NCBI RefSeq assembly: GCF_000347175.1
Contig: NZ_ANIK01000095.1
Coordinates: 1 to 49,110, forward strand
DNA from: Leptospira alstonii serovar Sichuan str. 79601
GTDB taxonomy: Bacteria; Spirochaetota; Leptospiria; Leptospirales; Leptospiraceae
Reading direction: 5' to 3'
DNA length: 49,110 bases
The position numbers and the translations under genes are program-made. The notes under the pieces are model-generated. The model was not told the DNA's origin. It saw only the letters and a list, made by a program, of their open reading frames with translations, and did no database searches. This document shows positions 1 to 13,797 of this stretch, one piece after another. Position 1 is the first letter of the stretch; each line of letters opens with the position of its first letter.

Positions 1-366
<366 letters not shown>

Positions 367-535
367 TTTGTCCCAAAACCTCGAAGGAAAATTTGCGGGA
401 GTTCCCACGTTTCAAGTGGTTAGGCTTTAGCGGTTAAGAATTCCTAGATTTTACGAATGAGTTCAAATTTTACGGTGGTCTTCCCTTCTAACCCTTAACA
501 AACTAATCACTAGTACCTTACAACGGGAGAGGCCT
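367..535. repeat. Intergenic stretch with dispersed-repeat remnant
   Basis: The IS end is followed directly by TTTGTCCCAAAACC, which matches the terminal repeat AGAGCTTGTCCCAAAAC of the elements at 7908 and 9987. A GCGGGAGTTCCCACG motif follows. The IS therefore seems to sit in or beside an older inverted-repeat element. No gene is visible here. Confidence 0.6.
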
Positions 536-810
536 ATGAAAATAGGACTCACGAGCGTAATCGTTCAAGATCCGATTGCGGCTTTTCGATTTTATACGGA
601 AGTCCTGGGTTTTCAAAAAAACTTTTTATCCCCGAAGCCAATTTAGCGATCATCGTATCTTTCGGAGTGAAGGACATTCATAAAGAATACGAACGTCTCA
701 AAAATTTGGGAGTTGTTTTCAGAAAGGAACCCGCAAAATCCGAGACGGGAATCGAAACGGTCTTCGAAGATACTTGCGGAAATTTGATTCAGATTTATCA
801 ACTCGCTTAG
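536..810 (+). pseudogene. VOC-family (glyoxalase/bleomycin-resistance fold) protein, broken
   Basis: The reading frame from ATG 536 gives a VOC start (MKIGLTSVIVQDP, then FRFYTEVLGF) but stops after 36 codons. Shifting frame in the A-tract near 618 restores a VOC sequence that runs to TAG 810 and ends with the typical ETVFEDTCGNLIQIYQLA. About 35-40 residues of the middle of the fold are also missing: the sequence jumps from the second strand straight to FGVKDI. Two lesions, a 1-nt frameshift and an internal deletion, make a functional product unlikely. The substrate is unknown. Confidence 0.8.
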
Positions 811-896
811 ATCGTCTATAAAATCCCAGGAATTGAAAAATATAAGAGTTAGGTTTTAGGAATTGGAATTTTACGGTAAAACACAAGAGGAAAAAA

Positions 897-1442
897 ATGA
901 AAACGTATATCGCAATGTTGAGAGGAATCAACGTAAGCGGACAGAAAAAAATCCTGATGAAAGACCTTTCCTCTCTCTTTATATCCCTGGGATTTACAAA
1001 CGTAAAAACGTATATCCAAAGCGGAAACGTTTTGTTTCAGAGTAAAAATAAGAATGTGGAAGAACTCATTCTATCCATTGAGAAAAAAATCTTGGAGGTT
1101 TTCGGTTTCGAGGCGGCTGTGTTCATCAGAACCAAAGAAGAATTGAAATCCGTCCTTGGATCCAATCCTTTTCCTAAAAAAGATCCGAGCAGAATCTACG
1201 TTTCCTTTTTGAACGAATCCAAAAAAAATCCGGATATGACCGAAATCGAATCTGCAAAAGTAAAAGGGGAAGAATTGATCGTTCGGAACAGGGAAATCTA
1301 TTTCTTTTCTCCGAAGGGTTACGGCGCCACAAAACTATCGAACAATTTTTTAGAAAAAAAACTGAATGTGGCGGCCACCACGAGAAACTGGAAAACGGTG
1401 GTTACGTTATGCGCTTTGGCGGATGAGCCGACAACAAAGTGA
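897..1442 (+). CDS. DUF1697 family protein
   Basis: A 181-residue protein with the DUF1697 layout: an opening KTYIAMLRGINVSG, then LFISLGFTNVKTYIQSGNV near residues 27-46, a central NPFPKKDP, and a C-terminal GYGATKLSNNFLEKKL followed by TTRNWKTV. These conserved blocks and the length fit the family. The ATG follows a good ribosome site (AGAGGAAAAA). The gene stands alone between the VOC remnant and the converging sufT. The family is widespread in bacteria but its biochemical role is not established, so no function is assigned. Confidence 0.85.
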   Translation: MKTYIAMLRGINVSGQKKILMKDLSSLFISLGFTNVKTYIQSGNVLFQSKNKNVEELILSIEKKILEVFGFEAAVFIRTKEELKSVLGSNPFPKKDPSRIYVSFLNESKKNPDMTEIESAKVKGEELIVRNREIYFFSPKGYGATKLSNNFLEKKLNVAATTRNWKTVVTLCALADEPTTK

Positions 1443-1714
1443 TCCATTCAGGATCTTTAAAATACCGGAAATATTGCGAATTTACGGATGATATCTCCGT
1501 TGGAGGATGGAGCCGGTCAAATCGGAAGAGCATTTCCGATCGGTTGTTCCAAACTGTTCGTATTTTGAGATCGAATTCTATCCGGGTCTTGAGAATCTTT
1601 TCTATTTTTTGACATCATAATCCGTATGTTTTACTCGTAATATTTTCGACGTTTCCGGTCTCGCGTTCAAAAATATCGAATAAATGAATATTCTAAATTT
1701 ATAACATTCTAATT

Positions 1715-2038
1715 TTAGTCGAAAATTCCCAGGTCCATTTTGGCGTCTTCGCTCGCCATTTCTCTCGGGTCCCATTTCGGAACCCATACGATTTCAACTT
1801 CCGCGTCGGTAATTCCTTCCACTCGAAGCGTGTGATCCTTGACCTGCTGTTTCATCTGAGGTCCGGCGGGACAGGCCATGGAAGTATAGGTCATATCGAT
1901 CTTCGCTTTGGTTCCTTCGACCTTGATTCTATAAATGAGCCCGAGTTCGGCGATGGAGATTCCGATTTCGGGATCTTCCACTTTCTTGACTTCTTCGTAA
2001 ATCCGTTCTTCCAATATGTTTGTCGGCGCCTCTAACAT
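1715..2038 (-). CDS. sufT: SufT-like MIP18/DUF59 iron-sulfur assembly factor
   Basis: A 107-residue protein of the MIP18 (DUF59) family, whose SufT members help deliver Fe-S clusters to targets. Visible signatures are [17 protein letters not shown] at about residues 20-36 and the conserved-cysteine segment [11 protein letters not shown] near 52-62. It starts at an ATG preceded by AAAGGAGGAG. It lies downstream of sufU on the same strand but separated by 391 bp of repeat-rich DNA, so it may be transcribed separately. In actinobacteria and Gram-positives the same family closes the suf operon, which supports the assignment. Confidence 0.85.
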   Translation of the reverse strand: MLEAPTNILEERIYEEVKKVEDPEIGISIAELGLIYRIKVEGTKAKIDMTYTSMACPAGPQMKQQVKDHTLRVEGITDAEVEIVWVPKWDPREMASEDAKMDLGIFD

Positions 2039-2184
2039 TTCCGTGCTCCTCCTTTGATCTCTTTCTTTACTTTCTCGATTATAAAACTCTTACGGGCTTT
2101 CGCAAGAATCTTACGGCCTCAATATTTCCGTAAAAGAAACTTCCGTTTACGAATGTGTTGTAAAGGCAGATTTATTTCTTCCTA

Positions 2185-2405
2185 AAACTTTTGCGGGAAC
2201 TCCCGCGTTTTATGTCCCACGATCCGAATCTTTCCCCGCGGTAGGGATCAAAGCGGGGTCGACCCACTGCAAATTCGGAAAAAGTTTTTTCAACAGAGCG
2301 AACTCAGTGGGTAGACCGGAGCTGCGAGCCCGGTCCGCGCAGCGGAACCGCCCGAAATTTGTGGGAACTCCTATCCATTCGAAGCGTGGTAGTTCCCACA
2401 AAATT
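2185..2405. repeat. Dispersed inverted-repeat element between sufU and sufT
   Basis: This fills most of the 391-bp gap between sufU and sufT. It begins with GCGGGAACTCCCGCG and ends with the related GTGGTAGTTCCCAC, a motif found about 18 times in the window. Inner arms include GACCCACTG/CAGTGGGT and a GC-rich AGCCCGGTCCGCGC segment shared in part with the repeat at 28330. The antisense 183-residue frame here has no recognisable domain. Confidence 0.6.
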
Positions 2406-2429
2406 CTATTCAATTACGGTAAAATCCCG

Positions 2430-4089
<1,660 letters not shown>

Positions 4090-4094
4090 ATATG

Positions 4095-4406
4095 TCAATC
4101 CTCCAAGTCCACTTCGACGGAGTCACCTACGATTCTCACGGGATAAACCGGGAGATCTTCCACGGCGGGCATACAAAGAGCCTTTCCGGTTTTGACGGAA
4201 AACTGCGCCTCGTGCCTCGGGCAGGTGATTACGTCCCCGCACAATTTTCCTTCGGAAATGGCTTCTCCGTCGTGTGTACAGACGTCTTCGAATGCGTAAA
4301 GGAACCCATCCAAACTCGTGATCCCAATTCGATTATATCGCGTTTCAATTACTTTGACCTTCCCGTTTTCGATTTCGGAAAGATTTGCGAGTTTACGAAA
4401 GCTCAT
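4095..4406 (-). CDS. Rieske-type [2Fe-2S] ferredoxin in the suf operon
   Basis: A 103-residue single-domain Rieske protein. The cluster ligands appear as CTHDG (about residues 42-46) and CPRHEAQF (about 61-68), matching the CxH...CxxH pattern. It resembles small ferredoxin subunits of non-haem dioxygenases, but here it sits between sufD (4-bp ATGA overlap) and sufS (5-bp gap). A role as electron donor in cluster assembly or transfer is therefore inferred from position; the partner is unknown. There is no signal peptide, so it should be cytoplasmic. Confidence 0.88.
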   Translation of the reverse strand: MSFRKLANLSEIENGKVKVIETRYNRIGITSLDGFLYAFEDVCTHDGEAISEGKLCGDVITCPRHEAQFSVKTGKALCMPAVEDLPVYPVRIVGDSVEVDLED

Positions 4407-5638
4407 ACCGGACCCTCCACCTTACGGGCGATGAGTTCGAACAGTTCTTCTCGGATGGAATCCGATTCGATTTCTCCGATCACTTGACCTAAAAATCCGT
4501 CCACGATCATCCTTCTCGCCTCGTCCTCGTCGATTCCTCTCGACGCTAGATAAAACAACTGCTCTTCGTCGATCTCTCCGACCGTTGCCCCGTGCTCACA
4601 CTTTACGTTTTCTGCATATACTTCCAGCTTTGGAATCGACTCCGCCCTTGCAAAACGACCCAAAAGAAGGTTGTTGTTGATCTGAATCGCATTCACGTGT
4701 TTGCAAGTGTTCGGAATATGAAGATTTCCCGTAAAGATATGATGCGCCTTATCTTTCAGCGCGCTTCGATAAAGAATGGAACTTTCGGTATTACTTTCCC
4801 TATGAACGATCTTCACTTCCGAATCCTGAAATTCCCTTTCGGACATCGGAGCCAAACCGATCACTCTCGCTCTCGCTCCTTTTCCGGAAAGTTCTACGTT
4901 CAAAAGATTTTTGCCCTTGTAACCGCCGGGAGTGATCTTTGCTATTTTTACGTCCGAGTCTTCTTTTTGATCGGAGAATAAATTCTGAAAATGAAATACG
5001 GAAGAACCGAAGGACTCGATTCCCACATAAGAAACTCCGGATCCGGCTCCCGTGTAAATCGCGGTAAGGCCTTGGAAGAGTTTGAAGTCTTTCTCTTCCG
5101 GACATTCGTAACGTTCGGCGATAAACGCCTTGCTGTGATTTCCGATTTTTACGACAAGGATAGGGAGAATTTTATTTCCCTTCTCAAGCCGAAACTTGAT
5201 TTCGATTTCTTCCCTGAGAATGAGATCGTTTTCCACTTCGAGATAAATTCCGTGGGTGAAGTTGGAAAGGCTGTAAAGAGTAAACCATTCTTCATTCCGT
5301 TTTTGGAATATACTTTCGAGGTCGTTTAAAAAGGATTCGAGTTCTTTTCCCGAAAGGGATTCCGCCCTTTGGAGTTTGACGCCGTTGGGAACCTTGCAAG
5401 AAACCGCGTCGGCGCCGGGGGATTCGGTAAATTCTTCCGGATGAAAATTAGAAAGAGGGATTTTTCTCCAGGATTCGTTTTCCGATCCCGGAATTTTCAG
5501 AGTTCTGAATTTTGCAAAGACCTTGGCGCGGAAATCCTTCAGAGCCTGGGGTTCCTTTCTTTGAGAAATCAATTTCTCAAATTGAGTTTCCAAGGACACT
5601 TGTTGTTTAGTCTCCGGATTCTGCAAGGATCCAGTCAT
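4403..5638 (-). CDS. sufD: SufD, Fe-S assembly scaffold subunit
   Basis: A 411-residue SufB/SufD-family protein. The C-terminal core carries the family motif [19 protein letters not shown], then [18 protein letters not shown]. The length and poorly conserved N-terminal half favour SufD over the longer SufB. SufD normally works with SufB and the ATPase SufC as a SufBC2D scaffold. The ATG overlaps the end of sufC by 32 bp, suggesting coupled translation. No sufB is present in this operon or elsewhere in the window. Confidence 0.9.
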   Translation of the reverse strand: MTGSLQNPETKQQVSLETQFEKLISQRKEPQALKDFRAKVFAKFRTLKIPGSENESWRKIPLSNFHPEEFTESPGADAVSCKVPNGVKLQRAESLSGKELESFLNDLESIFQKRNEEWFTLYSLSNFTHGIYLEVENDLILREEIEIKFRLEKGNKILPILVVKIGNHSKAFIAERYECPEEKDFKLFQGLTAIYTGAGSGVSYVGIESFGSSVFHFQNLFSDQKEDSDVKIAKITPGGYKGKNLLNVELSGKGARARVIGLAPMSEREFQDSEVKIVHRESNTESSILYRSALKDKAHHIFTGNLHIPNTCKHVNAIQINNNLLLGRFARAESIPKLEVYAENVKCEHGATVGEIDEEQLFYLASRGIDEDEARRMIVDGFLGQVIGEIESDSIREELFELIARKVEGPV

Positions 5639-6374
5639 ATCCTTTCTCTTCCAATTCCAGCGCGAGTTCTCTGGTTCCGGTTTTTAAAATTTTTCCTTTT
5701 GCAAATACGTGTACGAAATCGGGCGTTATGTAGTTTAGCATTCTTTGATAGTGTGTGATGAGAAGAATGGAACGTTCGGGAGTTTTATTTCTGCTGATTC
5801 CTTCGCTTACGATTCGAAGCGCGTCGATATCCAATCCGGAATCCGTTTCGTCCAATACGGCAAGTTTGGGTTTGAGTAGACTCATCTGGAGAATTTCGTT
5901 TCGTTTTTTTTCCCCCCCTGAAAATCCGTCGTTCACATAACGAGAAATAAACGATTCCGGAATGTCGAGCGCAGCCATGGATTCTTTGAGCTCTTTTCTA
6001 AATTCTTTGACCGGTAGTTCCTTTCCTCTTACGGATTTTACGATGGTCTTTAAAAAATTTCCGATCGTAACTCCGGGAATGCTCGTAGGATATTGAAAGC
6101 AGAGAAAAATCCCGAGTCTGGCTCGTTCGTCCGTCGGTAGATTTAAAATGGATTTTCCCTCGAATAGAATATCTCCCGACAATACTTGGTATTTCGGATG
6201 ACCCATAATGACGTTGGAAAGCGTGCTTTTTCCGGACCCGTTCGGCCCCATGATGGCGTGAACTTCTCCGGGTCGAATCGTGAGATTGACTCCTTTTACG
6301 ATTTCTTTGATTTCTCCGGAATCCCCGACTTGAATTCCCGCCCGGAGATCCTGGATTTTTAAAATCTCGGCCAC
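5607..6374 (-). CDS. sufC: SufC, Fe-S assembly ATPase
   Basis: A 255-residue ABC-type ATPase of the SufC family. Walker A is GPNGSGKST (about residues 43-51), the signature is [14 protein letters not shown] with the SufC-specific KKRNE, and Walker B is [11 protein letters not shown]. SufC drives conformational change in the SufB/SufD scaffold. Translation starts at GTG (6374) behind AAAGGTG. It is the first gene of the minus-strand cluster sufC-sufD-Rieske-sufS-sufU, so the operon promoter should lie in 6375-6679. Confidence 0.95.
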   Translation of the reverse strand: MAEILKIQDLRAGIQVGDSGEIKEIVKGVNLTIRPGEVHAIMGPNGSGKSTLSNVIMGHPKYQVLSGDILFEGKSILNLPTDERARLGIFLCFQYPTSIPGVTIGNFLKTIVKSVRGKELPVKEFRKELKESMAALDIPESFISRYVNDGFSGGEKKRNEILQMSLLKPKLAVLDETDSGLDIDALRIVSEGISRNKTPERSILLITHYQRMLNYITPDFVHVFAKGKILKTGTRELALELEEKGYDWILAESGD

Positions 6375-6679
6375 AAAAGCACCTTTGTCAGTGAATATTT
6401 GAGATTGCGATTCTTTTCCGAACGACTACAAAGTTATTTGTTATCTTTCAGTCCCAAGGTCGGCTTTCGACCGGAAAACCGTCCCAGATTCTTTCCTCTC
6501 ACCCCTATTCTACCAGTGTTTTTTTTTGTAAGGAGAGATCAATAGCAAAGGGAGTTCCCGCGTTTCAATAGAAAAAGGACAAAGCATTTCCCGAACCGGA
6601 CTCTAAAACCGATCCATTCACAAATTTGAATCTTGACGATCCATTTCTTTTCTTCTAAAATCTTTACGGAGCGAAAAGT
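6375..6679. promoter_or_regulatory. Divergent intergenic region upstream of sufC
   Basis: This 305-bp spacer separates divergent sufC and the host-attachment-family gene and should hold both promoters. It contains a small hairpin, GGTCG...CGACC, near 6462-6476 and one copy of the dispersed GGGAGTTCCCGCG motif at about 6550. I see no clear -35/-10 pair and no recognisable IscR or SufR site. Confidence 0.4.
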
Positions 6680-7123
6680 ATGAAAAATAAATGGGTAGTA
6701 GTCGCAAATCGGTCCGAAGCAAAAATTTTCGAGTATAAAGGATCTCGGAAAGGCCTGGAACTACTGGAAAGTATCGAAAATCCAAAAGGCAGAATGAAAA
6801 ATCGAGAATTGATCCTCGGTTCTTCCGGTCGTGGAAAACACGAAAAGGCGCAAAGAACCGCTTTTGACACGGAGTCCGTTCAGGAACCGAAACGAAGAGT
6901 TGCGGAATCTTTTGCCGGCCAAATTTCGGACGTAATCTCTCAAGGGCGGAAGTCCAATCGTTTTCTCAGTCTTGTTCTCATTTCAGAACCCGGATTTCTC
7001 GGAATGCTCTTGGATAAGATGGATCGAAAATCCCAGTCCATGATTTTTCATAAGATGGGAAAGGATATCCCTACGATGAACAATCGAGCGATCCTCTCCC
7101 ACCTTCGAGGAGTTCTCATATAG
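6680..7123 (+). CDS. Host-attachment-protein family (PF10116-like)
   Basis: A 147-residue protein opening [20 protein letters not shown] and containing [17 protein letters not shown] (about 54-70) and [16 protein letters not shown] (about 81-96), ending with [14 protein letters not shown]. This is the pattern of the family called 'protein required for attachment to host cells' after an Agrobacterium member. It has no signal peptide or membrane segment, so a surface role in this organism is doubtful; some members are thought to act in stress responses. The family assignment is fairly firm and the function open. Confidence 0.75.
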   Translation: MKNKWVVVANRSEAKIFEYKGSRKGLELLESIENPKGRMKNRELILGSSGRGKHEKAQRTAFDTESVQEPKRRVAESFAGQISDVISQGRKSNRFLSLVLISEPGFLGMLLDKMDRKSQSMIFHKMGKDIPTMNNRAILSHLRGVLI

Positions 7124-7189
7124 AATATTCTTACCAAAGATCCATACATAGTCGTCCCATAAGCATTTTCTTGAAATGGGACTTAATCT

Positions 7190-7612
<423 letters not shown>

Positions 7613-7826
7613 CCTATCCACTGACCCCTATCCACTGACTCCTAGTACCCTGACATCTGACCTCCTATTCACTGATTCCTAGTACCCTGACATCTGACCT
7701 CCTATTCACTGATTCCTAGTACCCTGACATCTGACCTCCTATCCACTGATTCCTAGTACCCTGACATCTGACCCCTATCCACTGATTCCTAGTACCCTGA
7801 CATCTGACCCCTATTCACTGATTCCT
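7613..7826. repeat. Tandem repeat (VNTR), 36-37 bp unit, about 5.5 copies
   Basis: The core TAGTACCCTGACATCTGAC recurs at 7643, 7680, 7717, 7754 and 7790, giving spacings of 37, 37, 37 and 36 bp. Each unit continues with CCTATYCACTGATTCC. Copies are nearly identical and abut without spacers, so this is a minisatellite and not a CRISPR. Leptospira typing schemes use loci with units of this size. Whether this is one of the named loci cannot be decided here. Degenerate relatives of the unit occur at 15465 and 47555. Confidence 0.93.
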
Positions 7827-7907
7827 AAAACGTGGAATTGATTCTGCAAAGAATCGGACCATTTCCTTAGGAAAGAAATAGACAGAATCCTCCTCTTTCA
7901 ATTATTT

Positions 7908-8168
7908 AGAGCTTGTCCAAAATCACAAAAATGTGGGAACTCCCATTCTAGTGGATAGTGATTAGGAAATAGTGGATAGGTGTTTTGTTGTAAAAGCAAG
8001 AACTCCCGAATTACAGAAAAACATCCTGACATCTGACCCCTATTCACCTGATTCCTAAAACGTGGGAACTCCCATTCTAGTGGATAGTGATCAGGAAAAA
8101 GTGGATAGGTGTTTTGTTGTAAAAGCAAGAACTCCCGCGTTTTCTTTTTGGATTTTTGGAAAAGCTCT
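7908..8168. mobile_element. Inverted-repeat element (AGAGCTTGTCC family), 261 bp
   Basis: The left end is AGAGCTTGTCCAAAATC and the right end GATTTTTGGAAAAGCTCT, an imperfect inverted repeat of about 17 bp. Inside are two tandem copies of the GTGGGAACTCCCATTCT...CAAGAACTCCCG repeat (7932 and 8062). It ends 47 bp before the kinase start codon and so may carry that gene's upstream signals. It has no coding capacity. Compare the cleaner copy nested at 9987-10150. Confidence 0.65.
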
Positions 8169-8215
8169 AAATTTTTTGATTTCATATTCAATCAATTGAA
8201 TATTCGGAGATTCGA

Positions 8216-9757
<1,542 letters not shown>

Positions 9758-9759
9758 AG

Positions 9760-9947
9760 AGTTATTATCCGAACTTACGTTAAGAAGAATAACGCGAGTT
9801 CGGTGTAAAAAAATTTGGGCGAATCCCTCGCCGGTATTATCTTACGGGAAAAACCGGCGAGGGACCGCGCTTGAACTCAATGTTGCTCCTGCGGTCGCAA
9901 CATAATGCTCCAATCGCTTTCGCGTGGGTTATACCGAACAACTTAAG
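9760..9947. repeat. Hairpin-bearing dispersed repeat (GGGCGAATCC...ATACCGAAC family)
   Basis: The sequence begins TCCGAACTTACGTTAA and ends GGGTTATACCGAACAACTTAA, with a shared core GGGCGAATCC and CCAATCGCTTTCGC. Between these lies a perfect 11-bp stem, CCCTCGCCGGT (9825-9835) with its complement at 9853-9863, and a second hairpin around GTTGCTCCTGCGGTCGCAAC. Related copies at 24935, 28200, 32925, 40160 and 48390 share the frame but have different inner hairpins. No T-tract follows the stem, so it is not a classical terminator. Confidence 0.75.
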
Positions 9948-10214
9948 GGACCGCTAAAAACCCGCATTTTTTGAAAATCTCTATTAGAGCTTGTCCCAAA
10001 ACTTGAAAATGTGGGAACTCCTACGTTTTTAAACGAACGGTAAACTCCGTGCCGTTATGGATAAAATCGGAAAGATTTTAACCCCTAAAATCTGATCCTT
10101 ATAACGTGGGAACTCCAGCAAATTTTCACTGGAGGTTTTGGGACAAGCTCTTAGAATGTTTTAGAAGGCGTTTTGCGCTGATTCAAATATCGAAACGAAA
10201 GTTTTTAGAGGTTC
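9948..10214. mobile_element. Inverted-repeat element (GAACCTCTAAAAAC family) carrying a nested insertion
   Basis: The right end GTTTTTAGAGGTTC (10201-10214) and degenerate left end GGGACCGCTAAAAAC (9948-9962) match the terminal repeats of the 105-bp element at 26552-26656, in reverse orientation. The inner sequences CGCATTTTTTGAAAATC and GCGTTTTGCGCTGATTCAAATATCG also match. The difference in length is explained by the element inserted at 9987-10150. Confidence 0.75.
9987..10150. mobile_element. Inverted-repeat element (AGAGCTTGTCCCAAAAC) nested in another element
   Basis: Perfect 17-bp terminal repeats: AGAGCTTGTCCCAAAAC at 9986-10002 and its complement at 10135-10151. TTA (or TA) is found directly on both sides, a probable short target duplication. 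The interior contains two GTGGGAACTCC motifs and a segment (10022-10080) found inverted at 47590-47645. It has no open reading frame. It splits the GAACCTCTAAAAAC-family element, whose unsplit form is at 26552-26656. Confidence 0.8.
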
Positions 10215-10239
10215 TCTGAAGAATAAAAAAACTTTCGCC

Positions 10240-11586
10240 TCATTTCGAGGAACCCTTCGAGGATTTTTTAGAGCGGATTTGAATGCCCAACGTTTTTAAA
10301 CTCGCCTGCATCGCGTCTCTAAAACCGGGATATAAATTCAAAACATTAAAAAAATCCTCCTTACTGAGCGTATAAAGTTCGGAGATCCCGACCGAACGAA
10401 CCGTCGCCGATCTTCTTTCTTCCGTAACCAAGGCCAATTCTCCGAAAAACTTTCCCTCGGAAAGAACGGCGATGACTTCCGAATCGTTTTTAGAAAGAAT
10501 CTCGACCGACCCTTCGGTTAGGATATAAAGATTATCGCCTATATCCCCTTTTCGGAATAGGATGTCCCCCGGAAGAAAGATATGATGTTTTAAGGAAAAC
10601 ACGAGAGTTGTAACGAGAGCGGCCTCCGCACCTTTCAAAAAGGGAACCTTTTCGAGCAATTCCCGATGCAGATGAATTTTGACTTCTCTTTGTAAAGAAA
10701 GAGGGAGATCGCTTAAAAGTTCCTTCTCGTTTTCGCCGAGCCCCCTTTCCATGATATACATGTAATAGTCTCGGATTTTTCTTCGGATGAAATAGGGCAG
10801 ATTCCTCGCCTTTAGATAAGAATCCACTTGAGACATTCGTTTGAGCTGAGCCGCGCGGACTAAATCAAGATTTCCTAATATACTCGCGATGTTACCGATG
10901 ACAGTCGCGTAAACCGCGGCCCCCAACATCATCACGAGAATGACGTAAATCCTTTGATTGGTGGTTACGGGTAAAACGTCTCCGTAACCCACCGTTGCCA
11001 GAGTCATCACCGACCAATAAAGAGCTTTGACGTATTCGTCCCAACCGGTTTTTGCGGAGTCGAGTTCGTCCATATACAACCAACCCACGGCGCACCAGTG
11101 AGCGACGACGCTGATCCAAAATCCGAGTAGGACCAATCGTAACACTCCGGGTGCGGGTTTGAAAGCGAGGTTGAGTCTGTGTAATATCGCGGGAACTCTA
11201 ACGACCTTTACGATTCGAGTGATTCCGAAAAAAAGAAATAAATACGGATGATAAGAAAGATCCATTCCTAAAATTTTCTGAGCCGCAAGTTCAAACGGAA
11301 ACGCGGCGATAAAATCGAAAAAGAACCAAGTCTTGAGATAACGGAGAATATTTTCCCTTCGGATATAAACCCGTTTACCTTTTACGAACTCCGGCGAAAA
11401 GATATAAAACAGGATGTCTCCGAAGTAAAGAAAATCCACGAGAATATAAAGACCGTTTACCGCAAATCCCTGTTCGTACGACAAAACGATCCTCAAGGGA
11501 GATTCAACGGATGCGTAAAGAATACATACGAAAATTACGATGTCCCAAAGGATTCGCATTCGACTGTCCGGATGAAACAGACTCAT
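10240..11586 (-). CDS. Six-TM K+ channel with C-terminal cyclic-nucleotide-binding domain
   Basis: A 448-residue inner-membrane channel. The first 225 residues hold about six hydrophobic segments, an S4-like helix with spaced arginines ([18 protein letters not shown], about 122-139) and the K+ selectivity filter TVGYGD at 198-203. Residues about 310-430 form a cyclic-nucleotide-binding domain with a phosphate-binding cassette [17 protein letters not shown], including the conserved E and R. Such channels set membrane potential or K+ flux in response to cAMP or cGMP. It follows the chemoreceptor gene by 109 bp on the same strand and may be co-transcribed with it. Confidence 0.92.
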   Translation of the reverse strand: MSLFHPDSRMRILWDIVIFVCILYASVESPLRIVLSYEQGFAVNGLYILVDFLYFGDILFYIFSPEFVKGKRVYIRRENILRYLKTWFFFDFIAAFPFELAAQKILGMDLSYHPYLFLFFGITRIVKVVRVPAILHRLNLAFKPAPGVLRLVLLGFWISVVAHWCAVGWLYMDELDSAKTGWDEYVKALYWSVMTLATVGYGDVLPVTTNQRIYVILVMMLGAAVYATVIGNIASILGNLDLVRAAQLKRMSQVDSYLKARNLPYFIRRKIRDYYMYIMERGLGENEKELLSDLPLSLQREVKIHLHRELLEKVPFLKGAEAALVTTLVFSLKHHIFLPGDILFRKGDIGDNLYILTEGSVEILSKNDSEVIAVLSEGKFFGELALVTEERRSATVRSVGISELYTLSKEDFFNVLNLYPGFRDAMQASLKTLGIQIRSKKSSKGSSK

Positions 11587-11695
11587 TCGGTTCGCTCCAT
11601 TTTTTTGGAAAAGAGAATATCCTATCTCGAAGTTTTAGAAAGAATTTATTTTTTAGTTTGTGCTAAAACGGCGGAACCGAACGGATTTTGATTTT

Positions 11696-13408
11696 TTAAA
11701 CCGAAAACTTTTCCATCAGACGTTTAATCTTATCCGATTGTTCGTCGATCAGTTTTGCACCCGAGTTGATTTCCTGAGAACCCGAAGAAATCAAACCCGC
11801 GCCCTGTAAAAGATCCTGAATCGAATGAGTGATGGAACTGTATGCGCTTTTATTTTCCAAAGAAGAATGTTCCAAATTCGTAATATTCGAAGCGATCTCG
11901 TGCATCTTGCGTGTATAAAGATTCAAACCCGATTCCTGAGTTCTCATGTCCTCCAGCAGATGCATGCTAAAACGCGCCATGTTGGAGGCATTCTCCTGGA
12001 TCATCGTAAAAAAATCCGAAAATTGACGCATCTCACCGTTTCCGGATTCGATACTCGCTCTCGTAAATTCGATCAGATCCGTAATCTCTCTTGTGTTTCT
12101 CATCGTATGATCGGCGAGTTGCGAGATCTCGTCCGCGACGATCGAAAATCCCCTACCCTGTTCTCCGGCTCTCGCGGCCTCGATCGCAGCGTTGAGAGCA
12201 AGCATGTTCGTGCGGGTGGAAATATCTCCGATCTTCACGAGAGATTCGTTGATCTTTTGAACGGTACGTTTCACTTCTAAAAACGATTTCTGAACCCCGT
12301 CCACCTTCTCCCTTCCTTTCAACGCGGTTTCGGAGGATTCTTTCGCCTTCAACGTCAAAGAGTTCAAAGACTCGGTCACCGTAATCAAGGAGGAAAGATT
12401 TTTCTGGATTTCCTTTTCCAAGTTTCGAAGATGTTCGGCGGAAGTAAGGATGATGGAAGTATTCGTCTCCGCTAACAGACTCAGACGATCGATATGATCG
12501 GCCACTTTCTGGGAATCGTCCGCCTGGGTTTCCGAAGTGGAAATAAATTCTTTCGAAACCTTGTAAAATTCCTTGCTCGCCTTTTGGGAATTCTCGACCG
12601 AAATTCTAGCTTCGACGATGATTTCTCGAAGGGACGTTTCCATCTTTTTTAAGAATTCCAAAAGTTCTCCCATTTCGTCAAAACGATCGATCTCGATCCG
12701 ATTGTTCAAATTTCCGTTTTGAATTTCGGACGCAAAGTGAATCGCCTTTTTGAGAGGAAACATCACGGATCGGATGATGGATCTGGAAAATAAAATTCCC
12801 GCGATCAAAGAAAGAAAAGAAAGAGCGCAGATCATATATAAGGAAAACGTAAGTTGGGATTCCGCGATATCCTCGCTCTTGCGGGAATGGGAGGCTTCTA
12901 ATTCGATCAAAACCTTGATCGTTTTTCGAAGGGAAGCGTTCAAAGGATTGATTCCGCGGACGTACAAAATCTGAGCTTCTTGCCTTTTATTTTCCTTACC
13001 CAAAAGATGAATCGTTTCCGCGTATTGGGAAAGATTCTCCAACCCCTCTTCGAAAATTTTCAAGTTTTCAAGTTCGTTCGCTTCCAAAGAAAATTCCCGA
13101 AACTTCGCGTTATTCTTCTTTATTTCATCCAAAAGGGTACGCACTTTCTTGTATTCCTCTTCGGAAAGAAGCGCGTCGATCGTGGATACTTTGGAGGAAA
13201 GAGTCAGCTCCGCAAGAATCAACTTTTCCAAAGTCAAGTTCATCAATTGAAATTTAGGTTGCGAATTTTCGATCATCGATCGAATCGTTTTCCGATACAC
13301 GAAAGTATTATAAACTATCAGAGCGGAAGAAAGGATAAATACACCGATGATGGCTCCGAAGCTGAAGCGCAATCTTGTTTTAATACTGATATTACCGAGT
13401 AGATTCAC
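11696..13408 (-). CDS. Methyl-accepting chemotaxis protein
   Basis: A 570-residue transmembrane chemoreceptor. TM1 is about residues 16-37, followed by a helical periplasmic ligand domain of about 150 residues, TM2 at about 187-208, HAMP at about 209-265 and a signalling coiled coil. The hairpin tip that contacts CheA/CheW is at about 390-435 ([20 protein letters not shown]). The ligand domain looks like a four-helix bundle with no recognisable small-molecule motif. It starts 30 bp after the cytochrome c gene ends, in a string of periplasmic redox genes, so a redox- or peroxide-related stimulus is a reasonable guess. Confidence 0.93.
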   Translation of the reverse strand: MNLLGNISIKTRLRFSFGAIIGVFILSSALIVYNTFVYRKTIRSMIENSQPKFQLMNLTLEKLILAELTLSSKVSTIDALLSEEEYKKVRTLLDEIKKNNAKFREFSLEANELENLKIFEEGLENLSQYAETIHLLGKENKRQEAQILYVRGINPLNASLRKTIKVLIELEASHSRKSEDIAESQLTFSLYMICALSFLSLIAGILFSRSIIRSVMFPLKKAIHFASEIQNGNLNNRIEIDRFDEMGELLEFLKKMETSLREIIVEARISVENSQKASKEFYKVSKEFISTSETQADDSQKVADHIDRLSLLAETNTSIILTSAEHLRNLEKEIQKNLSSLITVTESLNSLTLKAKESSETALKGREKVDGVQKSFLEVKRTVQKINESLVKIGDISTRTNMLALNAAIEAARAGEQGRGFSIVADEISQLADHTMRNTREITDLIEFTRASIESGNGEMRQFSDFFTMIQENASNMARFSMHLLEDMRTQESGLNLYTRKMHEIASNITNLEHSSLENKSAYSSITHSIQDLLQGAGLISSGSQEINSGAKLIDEQSDKIKRLMEKFSV

Positions 13409-13437
13409 TGTCTAAATTTGCGGAAACGTCTTGCCGA

Positions 13438-13797
13438 CTATTTTGATTTCGAAAGAAAATTGATGTAAGAGATCACGTCCTTGATTTGTTCTTCGGACAA
13501 TTCTTCCTTCCAGGGAGGCATAAACGGGGAACGATTTACGCCGATTCCCCCTTTTTTGATAATTTCTTCCTTTTGTACGTCGGTCAGCTTAGTGATCGTA
13601 AGATTTGCCGGAGGTGGAACCTTTCCCGTAGCGAGGCGGCCTTTTCCGTCCGCGGCCTCTCCGTGACAAAGTACACAATAAGTGCGGAACACGATACTTC
13701 CCCGAACCGCGGATTTTTCCATGGAATCGAGAGCCGTCAAAGAAAACGCAGACGCCGAAAAAAGAAAAAGAATTATAAATTTTGAATATTCTTTCAT
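13438..13797 (-). CDS. Exported class-I cytochrome c
   Basis: A 119-residue periplasmic mono-haem cytochrome. It has an N-terminal signal peptide (KEYSKFIILFLFSASAFS), haem motif CVLCH (about residues 40-44) with the common following GEAADGKGR, and a distal methionine in SPFMPPW. A longer frame exists upstream, but I chose the ATG at 13797. It gives a proper signal peptide and overlaps the stop of the preceding cupredoxin gene by one base (TAATG). It probably passes electrons to or from the di-haem peroxidase encoded two genes upstream. Confidence 0.92.
   Translation of the reverse strand: MKEYSKFIILFLFSASAFSLTALDSMEKSAVRGSIVFRTYCVLCHGEAADGKGRLATGKVPPPANLTITKLTDVQKEEIIKKGGIGVNRSPFMPPWKEELSEEQIKDVISYINFLSKSK

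Noticed and set aside
7613..7826. Possible CRISPR array (regular 36-37 bp repeats)
   Set aside because: The units abut each other with no unique spacers between them and there are no cas genes; it is a tandem minisatellite.
9825..9863. Strong hairpin after the kinase gene as a rho-independent terminator
   Set aside because: There is no T-run after the stem, it lies about 70 bp past the stop, and it is part of a repeat family found between many genes.
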